Program-made: the position numbers and the translations under genes | Source of the DNA: Pseudomonadota bacterium | GTDB lineage: Bacteria; Pseudomonadota; Gammaproteobacteria; Burkholderiales; Rhodocyclaceae | Length of the DNA: 64,000 nt | NCBI GenBank assembly: GCA_008501585.1 | Contig: QQUN01000030.1 | Span: 1-64,000 of the forward strand | Reading direction: 5' to 3' | Notes under the pieces: generated by a model | What the model saw: only the letters and a program-made list of their open reading frames with translations | Database searches by the model: none | What the model was told of the DNA's origin: nothing | In this document: one piece after another, positions 42,192 through 52,990 of the stretch | Layout of the letters: each line of letters starts with the position of its first letter | Numbering within the stretch: the first letter of the stretch is position 1

Positions 42192-43019
42192 TTAGTGGCT
42201 CTCGTGAGCCTGCCCGATGTACACCAGCGCCAGCATCATGAAGATGAAGGCCTGCAGCGTGATGATCAGGATGTGGAAGATCGCCCAGATCGAACCGGCG
42301 ATGACATGACCCACAAAGCCCATCACCGTGGCCGTGCCGCCGAGCAGCGCGATCAGCATGAACACCAGTTCGCCGGCGTACATGTTGCCGAACAGTCGCA
42401 TGCCGTGCGAGACGGTCTTGGCCAGGAACTCGATCATCTGCATGAGGAAGTTCACCGGGTAGAGCAGGGGGTGGCTGCCGAACGGGGCGGTAAAGAGTTC
42501 ATGCACCCAGCCGCTCACGCCCTTGATCTTGACGTTGTAGTACAGGCACACCAGCAGCACGCCGATGGACATGCCGAGCGAGCCGTTGAGGTCGGCCGTG
42601 GCCACCACACGCATGTAGGGGATGCCGAACATCTCGCCGATACGCGGCAGCAGGTCGACCGGCAGCAGGTCCATCGCGTTCATCAGGAAGATCCAGACAA
42701 ACACGGTCAGCGCCAGCGGGGCGACGAACTTGCGCGATTCGGCCGAATGCACGATGCCCTTGGCCTGGTCAGCCACCATCTCGACCAGCAGTTCGACCGC
42801 GGCCTGGAAACGGCCCGGCACGCCGGAGGTGGCCTTGCTGGCCGCACGCCAGAGGAAATAGAGGGAAATCGCGCCGATCAGGACTGAATAGAACAGCGTG
42901 TCGATATTGAGAATCGACCAGTCGATGACGTTTTCTTGCGCATGACCCGAGGTATTGAGCTGGGTCAGGTGGTGGACGATGTACTCGGAAGCGGTGGGAG
43001 CGTGCCCTGCTGTAGCCAT
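42192..43019 (-). CDS. atpB: F-type ATP synthase subunit a
   Basis: A 275-aa membrane subunit forming the proton half channels with the c-ring. Conserved stretches are [20 protein letters not shown] and the [20 protein letters not shown] segment carrying the essential arginine (HGMRLFGN). ATG at 43019 chosen; a frame six codons longer starts inside the atpI end. Confidence 0.96.
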   Translation of the reverse strand: MATAGHAPTASEYIVHHLTQLNTSGHAQENVIDWSILNIDTLFYSVLIGAISLYFLWRAASKATSGVPGRFQAAVELLVEMVADQAKGIVHSAESRKFVAPLALTVFVWIFLMNAMDLLPVDLLPRIGEMFGIPYMRVVATADLNGSLGMSIGVLLVCLYYNVKIKGVSGWVHELFTAPFGSHPLLYPVNFLMQMIEFLAKTVSHGMRLFGNMYAGELVFMLIALLGGTATVMGFVGHVIAGSIWAIFHILIITLQAFIFMMLALVYIGQAHESH

Positions 43020-43021
43020 GG

Positions 43022-43363
43022 TTAATTCTTCACCCAAAATGCAAACAAATTCGCTTTGAGCGCCAGCACCATGCCGATCAGGAGCGCCCCCCAGTGGAGG
43101 CCGTCGATCAGCACAGCAGCCAGCGCCAGTAATCCCACTATCGCGGCGACCTTGATGAATTCGCCCACGAAAAAAGCGGCAGGGTAGGATTCGGGGCGCC
43201 GGTCACGCGTCACGGCAAGCTTCAAGGCAAATAACGCGTTCGGTACCACGCAAGCCAATCCGCCAACGGCGGCCGACATCGCTCCGATTGGCCCGAACAG
43301 CGCTGCGGCCAGCGCCGCGGCAAGCAGTGTCGCGACCAGCTGAAACCCGACAGCCTTGAACAT
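43022..43363 (-). CDS. atpI: ATP synthase protein I
   Basis: A 113-aa membrane protein with four hydrophobic segments and the I-subunit pattern ([28 protein letters not shown]). AtpI is thought to help c-ring assembly. ATG at 43363 has AAGGAAAGG directly upstream. It leads the atp operon. Confidence 0.88.
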   Translation of the reverse strand: MFKAVGFQLVATLLAAALAAALFGPIGAMSAAVGGLACVVPNALFALKLAVTRDRRPESYPAAFFVGEFIKVAAIVGLLALAAVLIDGLHWGALLIGMVLALKANLFAFWVKN

Positions 43364-43422
43364 CCCTTTCCTTACGCTCCGGCCCGCAATTATGCCAGCC
43401 GGCCGCTCAAAAAATCCCGGCA

Positions 43423-43451
43423 ATACTAGGGGTTTACCGCAGCCAAGTCAA
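43423..43451 (-). promoter_or_regulatory. Sigma70 promoter of the atp operon
   Basis: On the minus strand TTGACT (43451-43446), 17 bases, TAGTAT (43428-43423). Five and four of six positions match consensus with ideal spacing, about 60 bases before the atpI start. Confidence 0.7.
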
Positions 43452-43609
43452 ACCGATTTTGCAACGCAACAGGGCACGCTCGTTTCATTTTCGTGCCGGC
43501 ATTCAAGGCCTTGGTTCAGTGAAAACGACCGCCGTTGCTGGCGCTTCGCCGACAGACTACGCATCGGTCATGGCGCCTCATTCCGGTGCGTCAACCGCTG
43601 CGATGCCCC

Positions 43610-44458
43610 TTAACGGAGCTTGCCGAGCAAACCGTCGAGCTGATCGAGGCTGCCGAAGCCGATCGACAGCGCACCGGCGCCCTTGCGATTGGCCTTGATC
43701 TTGACCGTGGCGCCGAGGGCGTCCGACAGCTCTTCTTCCAGGCGCTGCAGGTCGCGGTCGGGCGCCGGCTTGGCGCGCAGCGAGCGCGGCTTGAGCTCGT
43801 GGTGCACCAGCCGCTCGACCTCGCGCACCGACAACCCGCGGCCGGCGGCCCGGTTAGCGAACTGGATCTGACCCGCCGGGTCGAGCGGCAGCAGTGCGCG
43901 CGCATGGCCCATGTCGATGTCGCCCGCCATCAGCAACTCCTGCACTGGCGAGGCCAGTTGCAGCAGGCGCAGGAGGTTGGTCGCGGCCGGGCGCGAGCGG
44001 CCGACCGCGTCGGCGGCCTGCTGGTGGGTCATCTCGAACTCGTCGATCAGGCGCTGGATGCCGGCAGCCTCTTCGAGCGGGTTGAGGTTTTCGCGCTGGA
44101 TGTTCTCGATCAGCGACATGGCCAGCGCGGCCTCGTCGGGGATCTCGCGGACCAGGCAGGGCGCGGCGTCCAGGCCGGCGATCTGCGAAGCGCGCCAGCG
44201 GCGTTCGCCGGCGATGATCTCGTAGCGGTCCGGCCCGACCGGGCGCACCAGGATCGGCTGCATCACACCCTGCGCCTTGATCGACGCCGCCAGCTCTTCG
44301 AGCGAGCCGGGGTCCATGCGCGTGCGCGGCTGGTACTTGCCCGGCTGCAGGGCGGACACGGGCAGGGTCTGCAGCTCGCCCTTTTCGCCCTCGTCGGCGT
44401 TCGCGGCGAGGAGCGCGTCCAGCCCGCGGCCGAGGCCTTTGAGTTTCGGTGGCGCCAT
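43610..44458 (-). CDS. parB: Chromosome-partitioning protein ParB
   Basis: A 282-aa ParB with the CTP-binding motif GERRWRAS near residue 85, an HTH (MTHQQAADAVGRSRPAATNLLRLL) and a C-terminal dimerisation domain. Start MAPPKLKGLGRGLDALL is typical. It binds parS and slides as a clamp. No perfect parS was found in this window. Located 13 bases after parA. Confidence 0.95.
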   Translation of the reverse strand: MAPPKLKGLGRGLDALLAANADEGEKGELQTLPVSALQPGKYQPRTRMDPGSLEELAASIKAQGVMQPILVRPVGPDRYEIIAGERRWRASQIAGLDAAPCLVREIPDEAALAMSLIENIQRENLNPLEEAAGIQRLIDEFEMTHQQAADAVGRSRPAATNLLRLLQLASPVQELLMAGDIDMGHARALLPLDPAGQIQFANRAAGRGLSVREVERLVHHELKPRSLRAKPAPDRDLQRLEEELSDALGATVKIKANRKGAGALSIGFGSLDQLDGLLGKLR

Positions 44459-44471
44459 AGTCGGTCGTTTC

Positions 44472-45242
44472 CTAGAGGGTCTGTACCCGTTTGATCATTT
44501 CCTTGGCGAAGTCCAGGTAGGCCTGCGCGCCCTTGGCGGCGCGGTCGTACACCACGCCGGGCATGCCATGGCTGGGGGCCTCGGCCAGGCGCACGTTGCG
44601 CGGCACGACGGCCTTGAACACCTTGTCGCCAAAATGCGATTCGAGCTGCGCCGAGACCTGCTGCTGCAGCGTCATGCGCGGGTCGAACATGACGCGCAGC
44701 AAGCCGATGATCTTCAGGTCGCGGTTCAGGTTGGCATGCACCTTCTTGATGGTGTTGACCAGGTCCGACAAGCCCTCGAGCGCGTAGTACTCGCACTGCA
44801 TCGGGATGATCACGCCATCGGCCGCGCACAACCCATTGAGGGTCAGCAGCGAGAGCGACGGCGGGCAGTCGACCAGGACGAAATCGTAGTCGTCGGCCAC
44901 CCGGGCCAGCGCGGTCTTGAGCCGGTGTTCGCGCCCGTCGAGGCCGACCATCTCGACCTCCGCGCCGGCCAGGTCGCGGTTGGCGGGCAACACATCGTAC
45001 TTGCCCGACGGCGAGCGCACCCGCACCGCCGCCAGGTCGGCCAGGCCCACCAGCAGGTGGTACACCGAGCGGGTCAGCGTGCGCTTGTCGATGCCGCTGC
45101 CGCCGGTGGCGTTGCCTTGCGGGTCGAGGTCGATCAGCAGCACACGCTGCTTGCGCGCCACCAGGGCGGCGGCCAGATTCACGCAGGTGGTGGTCTTGCC
45201 CACGCCGCCTTTCTGGTTTGCCACGCAGAAGATTCGGGCCAT
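44472..45242 (-). CDS. parA: Chromosome-partitioning ATPase ParA
   Basis: A 256-aa ATPase with deviant Walker A KGGVGKTT at residues 11-18, DLDPQGNATGG and DCPPSLSLLTLNGL. It drives origin segregation with ParB. Its ATG overlaps the rsmG stop. Confidence 0.95.
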   Translation of the reverse strand: MARIFCVANQKGGVGKTTTCVNLAAALVARKQRVLLIDLDPQGNATGGSGIDKRTLTRSVYHLLVGLADLAAVRVRSPSGKYDVLPANRDLAGAEVEMVGLDGREHRLKTALARVADDYDFVLVDCPPSLSLLTLNGLCAADGVIIPMQCEYYALEGLSDLVNTIKKVHANLNRDLKIIGLLRVMFDPRMTLQQQVSAQLESHFGDKVFKAVVPRNVRLAEAPSHGMPGVVYDRAAKGAQAYLDFAKEMIKRVQTL

Positions 45243-45873
45243 CAGGCGTTTCCGTTCCGTTCGATGATGATCAGGTGGCGGTGAGCGTCGAGCGCCGGCA
45301 CCGACAGTTCGATCGACTCGACCACCCGGAAGCCTTCGGGCAGGCGCGCGATTTCCTCGTGAGGGTACACGCCTTTCATGGCGTAGAAACGACCGCCAGG
45401 GGCCAGCAGGTGGGCGGTCAGGCGGATGAAATCCGCCAGCTCCGAGAAGGCGCGCGAGATGATGCCGTCGAAACCGGGCTCGCGCCGCACCTCCTCGACC
45501 CGTGCACACACCGGCTCGAAGTTGGCCAGCTTGAGCTCGATCCGGGCCTGCTGCTGGAAGGTGGCCTTCTTGTTGACCGTCTCGATCGAGGTCACGGCCA
45601 GGTCCGGCCGGGCAATCGCCAGCGGAATGCCGGGCAAGCCGCCGCCGGAGCCGACATCGGCCAGGCGGGTCACGCCCCCCAGGTGCGGCAGCACCGACAA
45701 GGCATCGAACAGGTGCAGCGTCATCATCTGACTGCTGTCGCGGATGGCGGTCAGGTTGTAGACCTTGTTCCACTTGGCCAGCAGGGCGGCGTAGGCCACC
45801 AGCTTTTCATGCGCCGTTTCGGGCAGGTCGATGCCCATCGCGGCCAGCCCGCGTTCCAGTGTGGCCAGATCAC

Positions 45874-45877
<4 letters not shown>
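45242..45877 (-). CDS. rsmG: 16S rRNA (guanine-N7)-methyltransferase RsmG
   Basis: A 211-aa methyltransferase (GidB) with [12 protein letters not shown], the SAM site [17 protein letters not shown] and IISRAFSEL. Methylates G527 of 16S rRNA. ATG overlaps the mnmG stop (ATGA); the parA start overlaps its stop in the same manner. Confidence 0.95.
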
Positions 45878-47784
<1,907 letters not shown>

Positions 47785-47987
47785 GGCGCGTCCTGCGCGT
47801 GAATACGGCGAAAAGGCAAGGCGGGGATTCTACCCGCTTGCGCGCGGCAAGACCAGCCACCTGAGGCGATGTTTCACGGAGTTATTGCGTTAAAACATGG
47901 TGTTACATGGCTGCACGGCCGCAGCTGCAGGCGCCGCCCACGCCGGCCTGCCAGCACCGCCGTCCATCGGGCGGCGAGGGCGCCAAC

Positions 47988-48001
47988 TTGGTTCACATCA
48001 A
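47988..48001 (+). promoter_or_regulatory. FNR/Dnr-type box upstream of norE
   Basis: TTGGT-TCAC-ATCAA matches the anaerobox TTGAT-N4-ATCAA at nine of ten positions, 85 bases upstream of the norE-like start in a 300-bp intergenic region. It suggests oxygen- or NO-responsive control. Confidence 0.6.
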
Positions 48002-48085
48002 GAAATCGATACGATCGCCTGGCCTCGGTGCAGCCGGCTGGCCATACTGGAATCACCCCAAAAACCCCAGAGCACGACACACGAG

Positions 48086-48685
48086 ATGTCGACCGCCGCC
48101 GCCACCTTCACGGCGCCGCCCGCGCCTGCCCTTGGCCGCATCCCCGGCAACAAGGCGATCTGGGTCGGCATTTACTGCGAGCTGACCGAGTTCGCGCTGA
48201 TGTTTCTCGTCTATTTCCTGGCCCGCGCCCACCATCCGGAGGCCTTCCGCGACGGGCCGCAGCAGCTGTCCACGCTGGCCGGTGTGGCCAACACCGTGAT
48301 CATGCTCACCAGCAGCTATTTCGTCGCCCGCGGCGTGATGGCCATGCGCCGCAACGCGCGCGGCACCTGCCTCAAGTGGCTCGCGGCGGCGCTGGTGGTC
48401 GGCATCGGCTACCCGGTGGTGAAGTTCTTCGAGGTGCAATGGAATGTCGCCCACGGCCTGTCGGGCAACGGCGAGGTCTTCCAGATGGCCTACTACTACC
48501 TGACCTTCAACCACCTGGTCCATGTCAGCTGGGGCCTGCTTGGCCTGTTGTGGGTGATGGCGCGCACCTGGATGGGCGCCTACGACGCCCGTGACCATGA
48601 CGGACTGGAGGCCTTTGCCTGCTACTGGCACGCCACCGACCTGATCTGGCTGATGATCTTCCCGCTGTTCTACGTGCTGCCATGA
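48086..48685 (+). CDS. norE: NorE-like cytochrome c oxidase subunit III family protein
   Basis: A 199-aa membrane protein with about five hydrophobic segments: GNKAIWVGIYCELTEFALMFLVYFLAR, a central ANTVIMLTSSYFVARGV, and FNHLVHVSWGLLGLLWVMA, ending CYWHATDLIWLMIFPLFYVLP. This is the NorE/COX3 pattern, proteins accompanying nitric oxide reductase. norB and norC are not here. ATG at 48086 matches the family start (STAAATF...) but has no strong ribosome-binding site. Confidence 0.82.
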   Translation: MSTAAATFTAPPAPALGRIPGNKAIWVGIYCELTEFALMFLVYFLARAHHPEAFRDGPQQLSTLAGVANTVIMLTSSYFVARGVMAMRRNARGTCLKWLAAALVVGIGYPVVKFFEVQWNVAHGLSGNGEVFQMAYYYLTFNHLVHVSWGLLGLLWVMARTWMGAYDARDHDGLEAFACYWHATDLIWLMIFPLFYVLP

Positions 48686-48981
48686 GAATGCCGACCATGC
48701 ATAACGAACACACCCTCACCCTCGCCTGGCTCGTGCTGCTCGGGCTGACGCTGCTCGGCGGCGTGGTCGGCAACGCCGGCAGCCCCGGCCTGTGGGTCAC
48801 GGTGGCCGTGGCGGCCATGATGGCCTTCAAGGGGCGGGTGGTGATCGACCACTTCCTGGAGCTGGGCGGCGCCCACCCGTCGATCCGGCGGCTGGTGCGC
48901 TTCTACGCCGTGGCGCTGCCGGTGATGCTGATCCTCACCGATCTGTTCGGCCCGCAGATCGCCCGGCTGACCACGCTCTGA
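48682..48981 (+). CDS. norF: NorF-like small membrane protein (COX4 type)
   Basis: A 99-aa protein with three hydrophobic segments and the small COX4/NorF layout (LAWLVLLGLTLLGGVVGN, AAMMAFKGRVVIDHFLELGG, LPVMLILTDLF). ATG at 48682 overlaps the norE stop (ATGA); an ATG at 48697 is possible. Co-occurrence with norE is the main support for NorF. Confidence 0.7.
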   Translation: MRMPTMHNEHTLTLAWLVLLGLTLLGGVVGNAGSPGLWVTVAVAAMMAFKGRVVIDHFLELGGAHPSIRRLVRFYAVALPVMLILTDLFGPQIARLTTL

Positions 48982-49008
48982 ACCCGGTTCATCATCGATG
49001 AGGTGCCC

Positions 49009-49302
49009 ATGACTGCCTACGTGATTTTCGATGTCGAGATCCACGACATGGCGCGCTACCAGGCGTTCATCCACCAGGTGAAGCCTGCACTCGAAGCCGC
49101 CGGCGGGCGCTATCTGGCGCGCGGTGGCGCGCACCGGGTGTACGAGGGTGACTGGTCGCCGCGGCGCATCGTGCTGCTCGAATTCCCCTCGCGGCAGGCC
49201 TGGGAAGACTTCTACCACGGCCCGGTCTATCGCGGCCTGAAGGCGATCCGCGATGAATGCAGCACGGCGCGCCTGGTGTGCGTCGAAGGGCTCGATCCGT
49301 AG
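49009..49302 (+). CDS. DUF1330 family protein
   Basis: A 97-aa dimeric alpha-beta barrel protein: TAYVIFDVEIHDMARYQAFIHQVKPALEAAGGRYLARGG and VLLEFPSRQAWEDFYHGPVY fit DUF1330 well. Function unknown. GAGG is 5 bases before the ATG. It may be transcribed with norEF. Confidence 0.85.
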   Translation: MTAYVIFDVEIHDMARYQAFIHQVKPALEAAGGRYLARGGAHRVYEGDWSPRRIVLLEFPSRQAWEDFYHGPVYRGLKAIRDECSTARLVCVEGLDP

Positions 49303-49318
49303 GCCGCGGCTCAGGCGC

Positions 49319-50263
49319 TCAGAGCCGCCACACCAGCGAACTGGTGTAGTTGAAGTCGTTGCGGCCCACGCCGGGCTCGCGCGAGCTGTCGTATTCATTG
49401 GTCACCCCGATCTGCAGACCGGCGCCCAGGCTCTTGTCCAGGTCGATCACCCAGTCCACCGTGGTGATGTTGCGGAACATGCCCGACTCGCGAAGACTCG
49501 GGTGATAGGCATTGGTGAAGGCCACCGTGTGCTGGCGCGAGACCCGCCAGTTCATGTCCACCCCCAGCAGCAGCTCGGGCGCAAAGCGGCCGTCTTCCTG
49601 GCCGCCCCAGGTCTGGATGGCGCCGATACCGCCCCGGCCCAGCAAGCGCCAGCGCTCGGAGGACGCAAACTGGTAGCCGATGCCGGTGTTCAGGTTGAGG
49701 CGGTTGCCCCAGTCCTTGAAGTCGTCACGCACGAACTGGCCGCCGGTAAAGTGGAAGCGCGGCGAGCCCGGCTCCAGGCCGTCGCGGTTGAGCGCCACCG
49801 ACAGGGTCTGCGAGGTGGTCTCGCCTTCGGACTGGCGGCGGTAGAAGCGCGTGCGGTGGTTCCAGCGCTCCTCGGTGTCTTCAAAATCGGCCATGAAGCC
49901 GACGTTGATGCGCTGGTTCTGCGATTTGCCCGAGGCGCCGCTCACGCCCACCTCCATGCGCCGGCGCCAGTCGGTGAGCCAGCCGGAGCCGAGCAGGCCG
50001 TTGTCGGGCACGCTGGCAATGGTCGGCTTGGGGCGCGCCGGGGCCACGGTGTCTCCGTCCTCGATGGTGCGCACCTTGTCGCGCGCCACCACCACATCGC
50101 CCAGCGTGGGGTGCTTGAGGCGCAGTTCGGTGGGCGTCTCCGCCACCACCTCGCCGCGCAAGCGGTCGCCGTTGTCGAGGGTGACCGTCACCGCCGCCAG
50201 ACCCTGGCCGGCCCATACCAGGCCCGCCATCGCGAGCCCCGAGCGCAGCATCCGCCCCATCAT
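49319..50263 (-). CDS. DUF481 family outer-membrane protein
   Basis: A 314-aa protein with a signal peptide (AGQGLAAV), a small Lsm-like N-terminal domain (VTVTLDNGDRLRGEVVAE), and a C-terminal beta-barrel ending in an aromatic-containing YTSSLVWRL. This is the DUF481 pattern, of unknown substrate. Confidence 0.8.
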   Translation of the reverse strand: MMGRMLRSGLAMAGLVWAGQGLAAVTVTLDNGDRLRGEVVAETPTELRLKHPTLGDVVVARDKVRTIEDGDTVAPARPKPTIASVPDNGLLGSGWLTDWRRRMEVGVSGASGKSQNQRINVGFMADFEDTEERWNHRTRFYRRQSEGETTSQTLSVALNRDGLEPGSPRFHFTGGQFVRDDFKDWGNRLNLNTGIGYQFASSERWRLLGRGGIGAIQTWGGQEDGRFAPELLLGVDMNWRVSRQHTVAFTNAYHPSLRESGMFRNITTVDWVIDLDKSLGAGLQIGVTNEYDSSREPGVGRNDFNYTSSLVWRL

Positions 50264-50279
50264 CGTTCTTCCTGCAAAT

Positions 50280-50303
50280 CCGTCCCGGACCGCCCCGGGA
50301 CGG
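50280..50303 (-). terminator. Hairpin after the EamA gene
   Basis: A perfect 9-bp stem CCGTCCCGG/CCGGGACGG with a 6-base loop sits between the EamA stop and the DUF481 start; no U tract follows. Confidence 0.5.
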
Positions 50304-50308
50304 AGCGA

Positions 50309-51190
50309 TCAACGCGTGCCGCGACGCCCCACCAGCAGGGTTGCCGCCAGCGCCGCGACAATCAGTGCCGCGGCAAAATAGTCTTCCACAAAGGGCTGCT
50401 CACCGGTCAGCACCATCGCCGAGCCGAGGCCGATCACCGGAATGAACATGATCGACAGGCCACTGGCCACCGGCGGCACGCTGCGCGCGATCGAGAACCA
50501 CAGGATCTGCGCAATGCCGTAGTTGATGGCAAAGCCGTACACCAGCACCACCCACATGGTGGGCGAAAAATCCAGGCTCGGCACCGGCTCCAGCGACACC
50601 GCCAGCACCCACACCAGGGGCACGGTCAGGCCGATCATCCACACCGTCAGTGCCTCGGTGGACAGCGGCACAGACACGCGCTTGAGCAACAAGGTTCCGA
50701 GCGCCCAGCAAAAGGCCGCCGAGAGCATCCACAACACGCCCACCGGCCGGCCGGTGAGGGCGTCCAGTTCGTGCCACAGCAGCAACACCACCGCCGCCGC
50801 CGAACAGGCCGTGGCCAGCCACAGGCGCGGCGTCATCTTCTCGCGGAAGAACAGCACGCCGATGATCACCACCCAGATCGGCATGGTGAAGCCGACGATC
50901 GCCGCCCGCCCCGAGGCCAGCGCCTGCACACCGAAAATCGACAGCGCATGCCAGCCGAGGATATTGGGCAGCGCCAGCATCAGCACCTGCGGCAGGGCCG
51001 AGGCCGGCAGGCTCAGGCTGACGCGGCGCGAACGATACCAGCAGATCAGCAGCAGCAGGCCGCCGCTCATCGTAATGGCGCGAAAATACAGCGGCGACAA
51101 CTCGCGCAGCGACAACTTCATCACCGGCCAGTTGACGCCCCACATGAGGGTCAGCACGGCCAGCCCGATCAGGTTGCGGGCGGGGATCAT
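50309..51190 (-). CDS. EamA-family (DMT) transporter
   Basis: A 293-aa protein with ten hydrophobic segments in two EamA repeats (LMWGVNWPVMKLSLRELSPLYFRAITM at the N-terminus; WALGTLLLKRVSV and LSIMFIPVIGLGSAMVLTGE in the second half). Drug/metabolite exporter superfamily; substrate unknown. Confidence 0.9.
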   Translation of the reverse strand: MIPARNLIGLAVLTLMWGVNWPVMKLSLRELSPLYFRAITMSGGLLLLICWYRSRRVSLSLPASALPQVLMLALPNILGWHALSIFGVQALASGRAAIVGFTMPIWVVIIGVLFFREKMTPRLWLATACSAAAVVLLLWHELDALTGRPVGVLWMLSAAFCWALGTLLLKRVSVPLSTEALTVWMIGLTVPLVWVLAVSLEPVPSLDFSPTMWVVLVYGFAINYGIAQILWFSIARSVPPVASGLSIMFIPVIGLGSAMVLTGEQPFVEDYFAAALIVAALAATLLVGRRGTR

Positions 51191-51259
51191 GGCTGCCGCC
51201 TGCGGCGGCCGCGGGGCACGGGTCGATCAGCGAGCACGGGGGACTCCAGCACAAAGCAA

Positions 51260-51281
51260 ACGGCGGACCGCAGTCCGCCGT
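51260..51281 (-). terminator. Terminator after tpx
   Basis: A perfect 9-bp stem ACGGCGGAC/GTCCGCCGT with a tetraloop lies just past the tpx stop and is followed on the minus strand by TTGCTTTG. Confidence 0.6.
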
Positions 51282-51302
51282 CGCGTGGTCAGGGCAGGGG
51301 GC

Positions 51303-51803
51303 TTACTTGAGCGCCGCCAGCGCGGCCGCGTAGTCCGGCTCGTTGCCGATCTCGCCGACCAGCTCGGCATGCGTCACGGTGTTGTTCTGATCCAGCACCA
51401 CCACCGCGCGTGCGGTCAGGCCGGCCAGCGGGCCGGAGGCCAGGGCCACGCCCCAGTCCTTGGCGAAGGCCGGGTGGCGGAAGGTGGACAGGGTCAGCAC
51501 GTTCTTGAGGCCTTCGGTCTCGCAGAAGCGCTTGGCCGCAAAGGGCAGGTCGGCCGAGACCACCAGCACCACGGTATCGGCCAGGTTCGAGGCCTCGGCG
51601 TTGAACTTGCGGGTCGAGGTGGCGCAGGTCGGGGTGTCCAGGCTGGGGACGATGTTCAGCACCTTGCGCTTGCCGGCAAAGGCGTCGAGGCCCACATCGG
51701 CCAGGTCGGCGCCGGTCAGCGTCAGGGCGGGGGCGGCATCGCCTTGTTGCGGCAGGCGGCCGGCCACTTCGACCGGGTTGCCGCGAAGAGTCACGGTTGT
51801 CAT
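51303..51803 (-). CDS. tpx: Atypical 2-Cys thiol peroxidase Tpx
   Basis: A 166-aa peroxiredoxin with peroxidatic Cys60 in [15 protein letters not shown] and resolving Cys94 in KRFCETEG, as in E. coli Tpx. Reduces hydrogen and lipid peroxides using thioredoxin. AGGAGAA precedes the ATG. Monocistronic. Confidence 0.95.
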   Translation of the reverse strand: MTTVTLRGNPVEVAGRLPQQGDAAPALTLTGADLADVGLDAFAGKRKVLNIVPSLDTPTCATSTRKFNAEASNLADTVVLVVSADLPFAAKRFCETEGLKNVLTLSTFRHPAFAKDWGVALASGPLAGLTARAVVVLDQNNTVTHAELVGEIGNEPDYAAALAALK

Positions 51804-51938
51804 GGAAGGTTCTCCTGTTGAAATCGGGGGGCGCCTCGCTGTGTCGCAAAGTCACGCCTTGGCAGTGTGGCACAGCCGGCTTGCATTGCACACCTCGATC
51901 AATCGATCATGCCGGTGTCACCGCCCCAAGGCCCGCCC

Positions 51939-52985
51939 ATGCGCCTGATCGCCCCATCGCTGCTCGCCCTGCTGTTCGCCTCCGCCGCCCAGGCCGCCGG
52001 GCCGCTGCCGGCCCTCGGGGTCGACGCCGCGCATGTCACTGTCTCGGGCATCTCCTCCGGCGGTTACATGGCGGTGCAGTTCCATGTCGCCCACTCGGCC
52101 AGTGTCGACGGCGCCGGCGTGCTCGCCGGCGGGCCCTACGAATGCGCGGCCGGCAGCATGTGGCAGGCGTTGTCCAACTGCATGGCGCCGAGCGACAGCA
52201 AGCCGGTGCCCGACGCCGCCACCAGCGCCGCACGGGTGGCCGACGATGCCGCCGCCGGGCGCATCGACCCGGTGGCCGGCCTCGCCGCCGACCGCGTGTG
52301 GCTGCTCTCCGGCGGGCAGGACCGCACCGTCGCCCGCCCGGTCATGGACGCACTCGACGCCTTCTACCGCCGCTGGCTCGCCGCCGGGCAGATCGCCTAT
52401 GTGACCGTGCCCGAGGCCGGCCACGCCATGCTCTCGCTCGACGACCCGCAGGCCAACGCCTGCGCCACCTCCGAGCCGCCCTACATCAACCGTTGCGAGG
52501 GCATCGACGCCGCCGGCCAGTTGCTCGCCCACCTGCTCGGCCCGCGCCAGCCCAAGGCCGCGGCGGCCAGCGGCGAACTGCTCGCCTTCGACCAGGGCCC
52601 CTTCACCCGCGCCGCCGGCAGCGCCGGCATGGGCGGCACCGGCTACGCCTACATCCCCACCGGCTGTCGCGCCGGCGGCTGCCAGGTGCATGTGGCCTTT
52701 CACGGCTGCCGCCAGAGCGCCGACCAGATCGGCGAGCGCTTCGTCACCACCGCTGGCTACAACCGCTGGGCCGAGAGCAACCGGCTGGTCGTCCTCTACC
52801 CGCAAACCACCCCGCGCTACGGCTGGGCGTGGTCGGGCAACTGGCCGCGCTGGGTGTTCAACCCCAAGGCATGCTGGGACTGGTGGGGCTATGAGTCGGT
52901 CGACTACGCCACCCGCAACGGCCCGCAGATCAAGGCCGTCAAGGCCATGCTCGAGCAACTGGCCCAGCCCGCCGCCGGCCGCTAA
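51939..52985 (+). CDS. PHB depolymerase-like secreted esterase
   Basis: A 348-aa secreted alpha/beta hydrolase (signal peptide to AQAAG). The lipase box GISSG has Ser39, with candidate Asp in GGQDRTVARPV and His in PEAGHAMLSLDD. The second half (CQVHVAFHGCRQSADQIG, NPKACWDWWGY) resembles poly(3-hydroxybutyrate) depolymerases. Substrate inferred only. AAGG stands 8 bases before the ATG. Confidence 0.82.
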   Translation: MRLIAPSLLALLFASAAQAAGPLPALGVDAAHVTVSGISSGGYMAVQFHVAHSASVDGAGVLAGGPYECAAGSMWQALSNCMAPSDSKPVPDAATSAARVADDAAAGRIDPVAGLAADRVWLLSGGQDRTVARPVMDALDAFYRRWLAAGQIAYVTVPEAGHAMLSLDDPQANACATSEPPYINRCEGIDAAGQLLAHLLGPRQPKAAAASGELLAFDQGPFTRAAGSAGMGGTGYAYIPTGCRAGGCQVHVAFHGCRQSADQIGERFVTTAGYNRWAESNRLVVLYPQTTPRYGWAWSGNWPRWVFNPKACWDWWGYESVDYATRNGPQIKAVKAMLEQLAQPAAGR

Positions 52986-52990
52986 ACCCC

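Noticed and set aside
47870..47886. parS-like TGTTTCACG near mnmG
   Set aside because: Only the left half matches the 16-bp parS consensus; the right half does not, so it is not called a ParB site.
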